This document shows, piece after piece, positions 25,401 through 37,400 of a DNA stretch of 64,000 bases. The position numbers and the translations under genes were made by a program. Under the pieces are notes generated by a model. That model worked only from the letters and a program-made list of their open reading frames with translations. It ran no database searches and had not been told where the DNA came from. The DNA comes from Apteryx mantelli (Eukaryota > Chordata > Aves > Apterygiformes > Apterygidae): assembly GCF_036417845.1 (NCBI RefSeq), contig NC_089994.1:14092001-14156000 (forward strand), in the 5' to 3' direction. Within the stretch, counting starts at the first letter, position 1, and each line of letters begins with the position of its first letter.

Positions 25401-28400
25401 TGCGCTTTGCTTTGTTGCGCTTCGCAGATACTGTGTTTTTCACAAATTGAAGGTTTGTGGCAACCCTGTGTCGAGCAAGTCTAATCGGCGCCATTTTTCC
25501 AACAGCATGTGCTCACTTCGTGTCTGTGTCACCTTTTGTACATTGTTTTTTTAGACACAATGCTATTGCACACTTAATAGACTACAGTATAGTGTAAACA
25601 TAACTTTTATATGCACTGGGAAACCAAAAAATTCGCGTAACTCACTTTATTGCAATATTTGCTGTATTGCAGTGGTCTGGGACTGAACCCACAATATCTT
25701 TGAGGTATGCCTGTATATGGCAAAACAAGTAAAATAAATTTATATAAAAAGTAAATATTAGTTTAAACTGAGTGTTAATTTAATTTACTTGTTTTGCCTT
25801 ATGCTAAGAATTATTTTAGTAGTTAAATGATTAATTTAACTATTCATTTAATGTCCTAGTAAACTACAACCCCACAAAGGGCTTAAATATGGGTTAAATA
25901 CTTCTCATAAGGAGTATTTCCAAAATAACCCCTTTGAAACTAATCTTATTTTCTTTGAAAGGTAAAGTGAAATATCTAATATACAATGAGTTTAGCAATC
26001 TCTAGACAGTTAATTTAGGTATATAAAACTGGGACAAGAAGCTGAAGCAATCACATTTAAAATGCTGAGTTGCACATTCCCTGAACTACTCACTTAAGTA
26101 ATATACTTCAGATTAGATACTTGTTTGATGTCATTTTTCTGGGAACTCAACTCTGAGCACATAAAGGAATTTGGCGCTACAGCAAACAATCATTCAACAC
26201 CTTGTGTGAAATCATATTGAGCATCTAATCCAAAGCCCATTGACTTCTGTATGCTTTGGAGAAAGCTCGGAGTTACCCTAGTTTTTAGATTCCTACTGTA
26301 AGGTACCCGGGGAAAAAATTTTAAAGCACCAAATGATTTGAAAAATGTAGGCTAAACAGATTGAAATAACATTCCAATTAAAGTCAATGGCAAAATGCTC
26401 AACAACTTCAGTGGAGCCAGGACTTCAAACTCGATTCCCATTTAAGCAAAATATTTCCTGGGCAAAGAAGACACATATATAAACATACAGGTACTAAATA
26501 ACAGGATTTAAATCAATTGAATGCCTTAGTCACTCTTTCAAAACTCTCACCTTGAGTTTGGACATATATTTTCTTCCTAGCATCTGGCTTTAAAGAGAAA
26601 GAGAAAAAAAAGTAACATTCATAGTTCACTGTAAAAAACCTGTTCAGTCTTTAAAAAAAATCTAGTATAGCAAAATGGTCATCAGCATGATTTCCTTTTG
26701 GCTATTAAGAACCACAACAGGCCATTAGAAAGGAATGTTTTATTAAGACCAAAAGCCAACAAAGTCAGCAATTTAAACTATATTTACTATGAATATTTAC
26801 AATATCAATGAATCAATTTTGTAATTAACACAATTACCAGTTTAGTAGAAACATATTTTTTCGTTTATATCCATATCATTTCTCATAATCATTAACATGC
26901 TCATCACATGGAAAAAGAAAATATTTCCATAGAAAAAAAGTTTTCCCAATACAGGACAGTCTTAGTTTCCAAAAATACTGGTTCTGACAGAAAAGTTATA
27001 ATTGGTTTCAAAACCACAGTGTACATTTGTACGTAATAGAATTTTCAGACACATCAGGCATGCAACAAACCCCACTTACCTCTAACCTTTTCAAAGATTG
27101 CTGTCAAATGTATGTAGACTTGTCTATGCGGGAAAACTGGTCAGTAGTGGTTATTGCAGAATATTCCCAAATAAAATTGCACAAGAAATTATTCAATTAT
27201 TTTTAAGTAGCTATAGTAGAAGAGGGAAGTACTACACTTTCAAAGTTACTCCTGAAATGTGCTACTATGCTGGTTATTTAATTTATGTGATTAAATAAGC
27301 AAGTTCTTATTTCAATAACTTTCTATAATCCCAACTGTGGAATAATATGTGTTTTTCTACAAAAACATAGAAATATCCTTGATATCTTTCTGCATTTGCC
27401 AAAAAAACCCCAACAACAACAAAACCTCCAAACCTTGTAAACAAGCAGAGTCTCTCTGAGTTCAAAATATTTATGTGAAGCTCTGTGTTCAGACAATTCC
27501 TAGGTGTTTTAAAAGCACTGTCTGCAATGTCTGTAAAGGAGGAAGCTCAGGCATTACTCAACTGGTATATAGTCTCCAACAGTTTTGCTCAATATAACCT
27601 TGAGTGTTTCAGTTTGCAATTACATTCTTTCAACCAGTCCTACTAGCTCTATTGCTTAACACAGCCTTCACGGCATCCAGAAAGGAACAGCATTCTTTAC
27701 AGCATCAGTCTTTGCTATCTCGGGGGTAAATCCTGCCTCCTCGCCAGTGGCAATTTCATTATGCAGAGAGGCACGGTCCCTTCTCAGGCTGCAACTCTGT
27801 ACATCACCGGCCTTTGGGCTGCCACGGCTTTCTCTAAAGTGCAGATGGAAAAAGGACTGCTATGCTGCCCACCCAACCATCCCACTTTGAACGTGGGATA
27901 CACCGCTGGCACACAGATGACGCACTGATGAACTCTCCAAGATAAATATTGTCACGCAGATATGCCTCTTAATGTGGAGAGTTGTTGGAACAGCATAGCC
28001 AGAGTTAAACAAGGCAGAACATCTCGTATAGCAGCGGATCGTGTCAAGCTGCACTTTAGTCTTCCCTTCTCCTCTCTCCTCTGCACCCTCTGCACCTTCG
28101 CAGCAGGCTGCAGTTTGTGTAATCACAGTTGCAGGCTAACGACTTCAAGGCAGGAAGAAAGCTTGTACTGTGAGAAGAAAGATTTAATGCAGACACAAAC
28201 TGTTGAAGCAACTAATTCCTGAACCAGTCAGCTCAGGGAATAAGAAGCCAAGGAAGTTTTTTTGTTTGTTTTTTTTTGCCTGCAAATGCTTTGTTTTTCT
28301 ACTATCATTTCTGTGTGACCGCCCCTCTAGTTCACTGCTCAGTTATAATATTCTATTTTCATTACTAAAAATAAACTGGAATAAGAAAATGACAGAAAAG

Positions 28401-31400
28401 AGGTAGAAGGAAGTGAATAGCCATCAACAAGATGCAGTATACAGATGGGAGGGAGGTGGCTTCTGAGAGTCAGAGTGACTGAACCAGCTAATTCACAAAA
28501 ATCACACGAACAAGCAGCAAATACACACACAAAAAAAAAGAAGGTGGAAAAGAACATACACTGTTTATGCTACAGTGTATGAATAAGTGTATGAATGGGA
28601 CTACATCTTTCAAAAGCAGTAAGAATTTTTCTATTCAAAGCATTTAAAATAATACCAGAAATGCTTCAATTGCTTAACATTTATTGGTCCTTCTCTTACC
28701 TATGAATACATAACATGTTAACTTATATTGGATCTTCCGATCCAAAAAAAGCCTTAAAAATGATGGTGAGAGCATCACAGGTTGGAGGTCAACTGCAGAA
28801 TTCCGATTTGCAGGATGCCTGAGATGGCTGAAATTTAGAGCTGGGACACAGATGCAACAAAAGAAGCGGTAGAAAAAAAGCAGATGGGGTAGAGGGTAGC
28901 TGAAACCAGCCTAGCCTCCACAGCCAACATGCTGCATAATTCTGCTTCAAACTTCAGTGGGGGAAAGTACATACTTAGTTCCCTAACACTACTAAGATTC
29001 AAACATAAGTTTAAAGTTAAGCATCTGGTTTAATGCTCTGCCAGACCCTTAATGGCTTTACAGTGAGTAAATATATTCCTGCCAGAGCTCAGATGATCAA
29101 GAATAAAAGAGCAGGAATGCTGTGTAACGGGGCATACAGATGTATGGACATTCTATAGATCAATTTTGTTATATTCTTTATTTTAAAGGGTAGTGAGGAA
29201 AATGGAAAAATGAAACTGAATGCTAATAAAACTGGCCATAGGTAGTTCTTTCCTGTGCACTGGTATTATGCTATTGAAATAAAACACATAAGCACAAGAT
29301 CTTTACAGTATTTCCAGCCCTCTTGGAATTCCAATTATTACAAATGCCATATGAGGTATTGCATAATTAAAGATAATTTATCCAATGCAATAGAAAAGAA
29401 TTTGCTGGAAGATACAGCCCTTGAGCTTAGTGCAATTGCTTACATGTTAGTAATTTAAATTCTTAATGGACTATCTAACTAATAAAGCACACATCAGAAG
29501 AACAATGCAGTTCATATTAATGTCAGTTAATATGTAAAAAGTGTTAATATTCTGTGAATTATGGTACGGAAAGATGTTGTTCAGTGTTTGAAAGTAAATG
29601 TGTGGCCTTTGCTCTCCCACTTGATATGAAAATACAACTGGAAAAAAACAAAACTCAACCACCTGACATTTAAGACACGGGTCAGCAGGTGATTTTTCAG
29701 CTTAGGACTTGACAGACTTGCCTTCAATTCCCTAGTCTGCCATGGACTTTCACCAAAACACTGAACGAGTCTCATAGGCCTGGAGTACAAAGGTGTTTAG
29801 GTAAAATCGAAGTTAAATACTTAAAAACATTTGAGATGTTAAATTCAAAAGGATTTCAAAGTCCAAGTTTGCTTCTCCTCCATATCCTCTTTTTCTTGTA
29901 TAAGTTCTATGGCAGAAGCGTTCATGTTTACCTGTCATGAAGTTCATTAGTAATCACTAAAACCAAATAAGATATACTTGCAGTGTAAACACTAGATTCC
30001 ATGTCTCCTCATGTGTCCTTTTAATGCAAATATATCAAAAATCAATTAATGCTGATAGTATTAGCATAAAATATTAAATTGTTCTGTTGTGTAGACTCCA
30101 CCTCTAAGTGATTTTTCTTTAGAAAAGGGTGTATTGATGATGCTATTATGATGCAGATTAAAACTGAAGGGATACCAAGCACTTAGTTTCTACTTCTTGT
30201 GTTCATTGTTCATCCTCAGCCGACACTTCACAATGTGAGGTGAGCGGAGCTAACAGCTCGTGGCCACTGGAAGCAGGTAGTCCTGCCCTGGTCTTTCCAT
30301 CCTAGTGTGCCACTCCTTACTGCCACTCAAACGCTACTACCGCTCACCCTTCCCTGGACCTGATGCTCATTGCAGTTTGCTGTGAGGCAGTGCAAGTCTT
30401 TAGCCAACAAGTTAGCTGGAAAACTAACCTTGCGCACACACAAAAAAACCCAGCCAGGCTAAAAAGCTGGATCAGGAAGCCCTACTGCCTGGTGCGGAGT
30501 CTTTCACGGGCTCACCAGTGCTGCCTGACGCTGTCCAAGAGCACGCCTTGCACCCAGATGACTGCCAGCTCTTTATGCCTTCCTGTGCACTAAAGCACCT
30601 GTGTAGAAACCAGGTCTGAGCAGTGTCTGCTTTGAGGATTCGTCTCACTTGTATCCATCGGCAGCCTGCCCTCAGTACAGCCACGTACGGGTGGAAATGT
30701 TGACCTAGCCTATTTTCAGACAGGAGCTAGCATCAGGGACCACAAATAACTGCACTGAATGTCTGAAGCAGACTCGCAATACAGCAGATACAATGGTACC
30801 TACTCAGGAAAGAGGAAGAGAACTTACTCTAAAACAAAGGTCAGGGTTTCTGGGTAAAGAGTGAACGTACAGAAATAAATCAAAAGAAGAGGAGACTTAT
30901 ATTTACTACATACCTCTTCTATTTTTATACATATAACCTCTAGGTATCAGTTACTATACGAGGACTTATTTTCAAAGAACAAAAATTTAAGGTATAACAT
31001 ATTTGAAATTACCTAATTATCTCTTTTTTAGGCTATTTTAAAAATAAAAATAAATAAGCAAAATTATAACATTAACGTTACTCTCATTCTAAAATTTGTA
31101 TATGCCTCTTCATTTACTCTTTTTTCCTCCTTAAAACTTACATCCCTGATCTTTTGGTCTTATATTTTAAGATCAAAAAAAAAAAAAGAAAATCAACAAT
31201 CTCATCAGCACTAGTCAATTTAGTCAAGTAATGGATAAATTATCTGTGTTTTTCTTCTTAGAGGCTTCCTTAGCCTTAGAGTCTCACACTTTAACTGCAT
31301 ACACAGCACACTATCCAAGCACCTCACAAAGTGCATGAGGCCACTGCACTCATCTTGTATGACACTTAGACATTATTTGAATAGTCTATGAAATGAATTA

Positions 31401-34400
31401 AACTATCTAGCTGCAGAGAACTGAAACTAGTATTTGCTGAGAGACTAGAAAGGTAACCTTAAGAGCTTGATCCCAAACTCACTGAACTCAAAGGCAAAGC
31501 CATCAATTATCTTCAGCAGTGAAAGATTTGGATTTACCACATTTAAGACCCAATCTCCCAGTGAACTTCTGGGCCTTTGTAAAATATAACTGCTATCATG
31601 AGCCTATATGAAAACAGATGAGTCATAGACAGGGAGCTTACTACCAATCCAGGATTCATTAAAGTTAATATAAAGTAGATTTCATATATACAGATATGGA
31701 GAATTTTGTTAAACTAATAATAAAATAATAATTCTAATAACAGCATGACAACTCAAATATATTTTGACTAATTAATGAGGCTATCAAGAACCTGCACTTG
31801 AAGGGTCTTTCACATTGTTTGCTGTAGGTACATACATTTCTCTGCATGTAAACCAAATTCAGTATAAGAAAATGTATTTCATATGGATAATGCATTTACT
31901 ACTAAAGGATAAAGAATATTCAGTATAACCAGAAAAATGATAGTTAATTGGTATATTCTGCAGATTTTATTTTGCATTATCACTGCCTGTTCTTTGCTGG
32001 CTTAATAATTCCCTTCAAATACATTGTCAAATACATTTAACCACTATATTGTTGGATGAAAATAATTTTATTACCAGGTATATCACTCAACACAGAAAAA
32101 GAGAAGCGTGTTTCATTTTGTTTTCAGAAGCACACGAGTTTTTAAAAAGTTATTAAGTGCTATTTTGTGCTATATATACCCCTTGAGGCCTCGAGGTCAC
32201 CAGAGCTGTATGTTACATATTGCTGGGCTCAGCATAACTTCCATTTCAGCTCTGCAGTTCACCTTAAGGAGTTCATTCTATTTTCAGTGTTGACAAAACA
32301 AGTATTTTCAACTTATCCTTTCAAATTCCTTATTGTAAGTAAAGCTGTTTAGTGAAAATTTGGCAACATAAAGGGGTTTATTAAATGATGCGAAAAGAAA
32401 CAATACATGCATATGGCATCAGGAGAAACTCAATAGTAACAGCAACGATTAGTTTTAAATGCTACAAAGAAGCATTTCCTAAACTACTCTATACTCTTTT
32501 CAAATACTAAACAGCTTTTAAATGCCAGATCTATTTGACCTGTCAAAGTACATAAATGTGAAAGGCTTTCTCTGAAGGGAAAAAAAAGAATACAGATTAT
32601 GAAGATTATTACAATTTTCCAGCATTATTTAGAAAACATTTTAGGAAAATGCCTAGTTGCTAATGCTATAATCATCACCATCATCACGTAAACATACCCA
32701 CTCTGCTGCTGCCAGTTCCTTCATTTTCATCGTGAAAGCCACTGCAAACCTAGTTAAATGGACAAAAATGGTTGGGATCATCTGCTTAAAGCGATTAAAC
32801 ATAACAACAGAGGAGTACTTCAGAAAAAAATCTTTATAAGAACAAAAAGCAGAGGCTGATAAAAACAATTATAGATGGAAAGAGAGAAAGCAGGCATTCT
32901 ATTTGTTTTACCAGAAAATATTGGTAAAACAAATGGTATTGCTTCAGGGTGTAACCGGATTCACTACTTAGAATTCTTGTGGAGTTAAGGTGAGGACTTA
33001 TTACAGTAAAAGAAAACCAAAATAACAGGATATCCCCTGCATATCTAGATTAATTCACCCAGCTCCAGTAGTGAGTCAGTTCTTCCTGTTTCCACATCCT
33101 TGCAAGCCAAAATAGCCTTCTTCACAGCCAGAAAGCCTGGCAAGAAGGGAGCTTAGGTCTAGCTAGTTTCATACTATTATTATTAGACAATGCCGAGTCC
33201 CACTATTTGCAAATCACTGCAACTAAATTTAATGCAAGTGAGCATATGAATTTTTTTAAAGCTTCTGCCCAGTACTCTCTCCTTGTTTCTAAGTTGTCAA
33301 AGTTGTTGATGAGAAACAAACAGGTAAGAGACCAAAATGTTCTTCTCCATAGAATATCTTCAAATTAAGAAAAAAAAGAAAAGAAAAAGAAATCAGAACT
33401 ATGTAAATTTAAAAAGAAGAAAGATAATCCAGTGATTAGGTTGCAACTCTGGAATTTCAGAGACATGAGGCACTCCGCTCTGCAGCTCTGGATATTACTG
33501 CCCACAGTGGAAGTGGAATTCACAATGCTGAGTTAAGCACCAGAGAGTCCTTTGCACTAAGTAGCGAGAGCTGGATGCCCAGAAATGAGACTCATCACAG
33601 CCACACTGAGCAAAGGAAACCTCACGCTAGCAAACAGTAACACTGATAGACAGGCTGCTGCTAAGGAGAAGGGTATTTTGACCACTCTCTGATTAAGATC
33701 TCTTTTTTTGTTATGAGAAGGGAGTTTAAATGACTGAACTGTAGAACAGGCTGAGATATGAACACCAGCTATTTCTCCTGTGTAATCTACAAGAAATGTA
33801 ACACCAGAGAAAGATCGGGCAAATGAAGGTGTATCTCAATAGCTTAAGGTTTTGGGTTTTCAACTGGGATGGAGGAGAGGAGAGTTCCAGTCCCATTCCC
33901 AAACTTATTCTATTTTTTCCGCATTCTAATGCCTCATCTTGACTTCTACGTACGTGCCTTTGAGAAAAGTATGTAAGACACTACCACTCCTCAGTTACCA
34001 AGAGTTATATCAGAGACCATCCAAAAGTAACACTGATACACGCTTCTCATTTTTGGGTGCCTCATTATTGAGAGACTTCAACCACAGAAGTCTGATTTCT
34101 AAACATACTAGATATATCAAACTCCCAGTAAGAATAACATGTTTAACACCCAGAAGTCATATGAGATATTTTTGTGGGGTCAGATTTGATAAAGAATCTC
34201 TGTTCAAAAGAGAGTTTAAGAATATATTGAATTTTAATGTAACTTTTAAGTCATGATGAAATATAAACATGTGCTTTGACTATTATTCTGAAATAGAACT
34301 TTAGTGTTAAGAGGCACAAATGGGTCCTTTTCTGAAGATGACTAGTCCCATGGAATTTAAATGTTTCAGTGTTACCTTCATATGAGAGACAATGTAGACA

Positions 34401-37400
34401 CATCAGCAAAATGTGCTTGTGCATATATGAGCAAAATTAGGTCAGCAAAATTTTTTAAATCCTTTTTATAAAGATTGAATATAAATCACAGGCTATCACC
34501 TACTACATTTGTGATTCCATGTTTCTTTTTCATAGAATTAATGTAAAACTTCTGTCTTAGCCTTTAATGGGGTTCCGATAATGACCCAGGCCTGTTACAT
34601 CTCAATGGTTAGAGGTGAAACACATTACTGTGCCACAACCAGAACAGCCCTTTCCCCTGGAAATGTTACATTATAATTTGAGGACATGAAGTCACAATCA
34701 TTCGTTAGAAGTCACATAAATGCTGAATTATAACTCCTACTTTTCTTTGGTAACAAACCTCATTCCCAGGTATTTGTTTTGTAGTATCTGCTACAGTATT
34801 ACAAGGCATTCCACATATATAACTTGACAGCTTTAAGGTTATTAAAACCTTTGCAAATGCTTGTTTTCTCAAGTTGCATATACTCTCTTTCCAGTTTTTG
34901 CAATTATACTTTCAATACATCACATTAACAAGCAGAAAAAAAACTGCCGTTCCTAAGTCTACAAAATACTGTTCAATAGCAAATATACCCAAGAGGAGTA
35001 CAACTACCATTTAGAAGAATTTGATTAAAAATGAAACGCTTATTATAAAGCTAGACAGTGTTCGATACTTTGTTTTATGGAATTTGGTGGTACATTGTAC
35101 TGGACAAATAATCTACAATTCATGGTACTTTCTGCTTAGAACACTGCAATCAATAAAGAAAAAAGAAATCAATGTTTCTTTTAATAACTATGCAATGAAT
35201 AATACTTGTGATAATACTGCAGAAGGGATCCATTCAGTATAACTTCTAGAAAACTGAATTAGTTTTCCTGTAGCAGAGAAAATATTATGAACTGCATAAA
35301 GCACACAGTAATACATTTTGAAACATCAGAAGAAATCCAAGCTAATAAAATACCTTTCAGGTTCCTAAGTTAATTATCATAAAAAAATCATTGAGTAAAG
35401 CATAGGTTTTGTATAAGCTATATTAGCTATACTTGTGAAAGATCCTATATTTTAAACACAGAGCTGGATCAAAATGGACACACTCCAAGAGAAACAAAGA
35501 ACTCCATTTTTACAAAATTTTATTTTGTCCACTGCTGAACTTTAACGTTCTCATTTTAACTAAAACATTAGATAACTCTCTTCTCTTCCTTCAGAGTTGT
35601 CTAAAGAATAACTACGAATTTTTTGATAACAAACACAAATAAATATATAATTTTTTTCTTAAATAGGGCCCTAAGTTGTTTTTCAATGACAAGTCACACA
35701 TAAGAACATGCCTTAATGATTTTTCAATGAGCATGATTAAACGCAGTCTTCACAGTCTGTTTACCTACCACATTTTATACGGCACTATAGACAGAACAGC
35801 ATATCTACATCAGTGTTAAGTTAGCTAACAAGAGGTAGCGCATGTAATGATATTAGCAAAGATAAAACCACCAGATATAAGCCTGCCGCAGACGCTGTAT
35901 GCATACCCTCATTGCTAACATGAACCAAAATCCATACTGTTATATCTGAACCACTATAGCTATGTGTGTTAGCTAGATTAATCCCTGTGCACCTATCTAT
36001 GCTATGATCATATCTCTATTCTGCTGTGTAAACCTAAGTTTAATGGCAATTCCTTAGTGACTAACCAAATGGGACTTCATCATGTGCATAAAGGCTATGA
36101 TGAACAGAGACAGCAGCAGGCTCTGTTCAGCAAGGTATTTAAGCACTGTTAGAGTAAGTATAGAAGCAATAATTCAGTAAGGATTCAGTAAGACTTTCAA
36201 GATGCTTAAATTTTATCACATGCATACGTACCTTGTAGACTTAGGGACCCCTTCGCTCATACAGGGCTGACTTCTGCATTGAAGCTTCACAGTACTCAAG
36301 TCATCAGAAGCTGAGGGTATACTTCCATGAGACTGAGTGACCTCATACAACATCTTAAAACTACCAGAAAGAAATCCTTGCTGTATCCCTCCATAAGTTT
36401 ACCTATCACTTACCTTAAAGTGGTAAAAAAACAAGCCAGAAAGAAAAGCAGCCAGTTTTACACCATTTCAGTGAGTTAAACCCACTCATAAAGCAGTTCA
36501 ATGCTGGCACAAGGAAGGGTGGGTCACACTGCCACAGGCAAGAGAGAGGAGGAGGAGCAGGGGAAAGAAGGAGGCACTAGAGGCGTCCCTGCATCAGTGA
36601 GCTATTAGACTGACTGCACGTGAAATGACAACCTTAGCCTATGTCTTGATAAGACTTAAGCTATCAGTTAAATTAATTTTATTCACTGAAGTATTTACAA
36701 AATGCTCTAGTTTCCAATGTGAACTTTGGGCTGGGTGGGCTTTTTAGCCCACCAAGGACATGGTCAAACACTGTTGAAGTCAACAGATCTTTGGATCAAG
36801 CAAAAGGAAACTTGTTTTCTGGGGGATGCTGAAATAATGAGAAATGCTGCTAAAACCTTCTTCATTTTTAGACATTACTGTGATTTCTGATCAGCTCTTG
36901 AGCTATATTTGATAGCTACATTGACATGTCACTGGAATTCTCCTGGACTTTAAAACACCAGGAAAATACTCACTACTCAATTCACCTAAAAACTTTGGAG
37001 GATGTGCTTAAAGATTTTTTTTTCCAATATCTGCTTTTGTGTTTATGCATCTAGAAAAAGAATCACATAAACAGGAAGAAAGATCAAATTTGAGTCACCT
37101 GGTTTTCAATCAAGCACAATGTCAACATGCCAGATGGCCTCTGAAAACAGATTTGATTCCATGACATAACAGTACAAATGCCAGTTATTTTTAATTATCA
37201 TTTTGGCCAAGTCAAACTGCTGGGCACCTTGGTCTGTAGGTACAGAGAGAACTGAATTTGTAAAATATGCTTGTATTTCCAATACAAAATATTTTACATG
37301 TTTGACTATATGTAACATAAAACAGGATTTATTAGTAAACAGTTCTAAAAATATCAACCTGGACCAACATCTAGCATTTCTAACTGCACAATGCCATGCA

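Larger units (their letters stand above)
24925..26550. other. GLT1D1 intron 5
   Basis: About 1.6 kb, unusually rich in structure: an old repeat relic (25171-25210), a 42-bp tandem duplication (25281-25364), the Tigger1-like transposon (25382-25713), an adjacent 22-bp hairpin (25719-25798) and two more amniote repeat relics (26226-26270, 26361-26430). Confidence 0.85.

Noticed and set aside
36734..36753. Perfect 8-bp-arm hairpin GGTGGGCT-TTTT-AGCCCACC resembling a bacterial terminator
   Set aside because: Intrinsic terminators are not used in vertebrate introns, and short perfect hairpins occur by chance at this scale.
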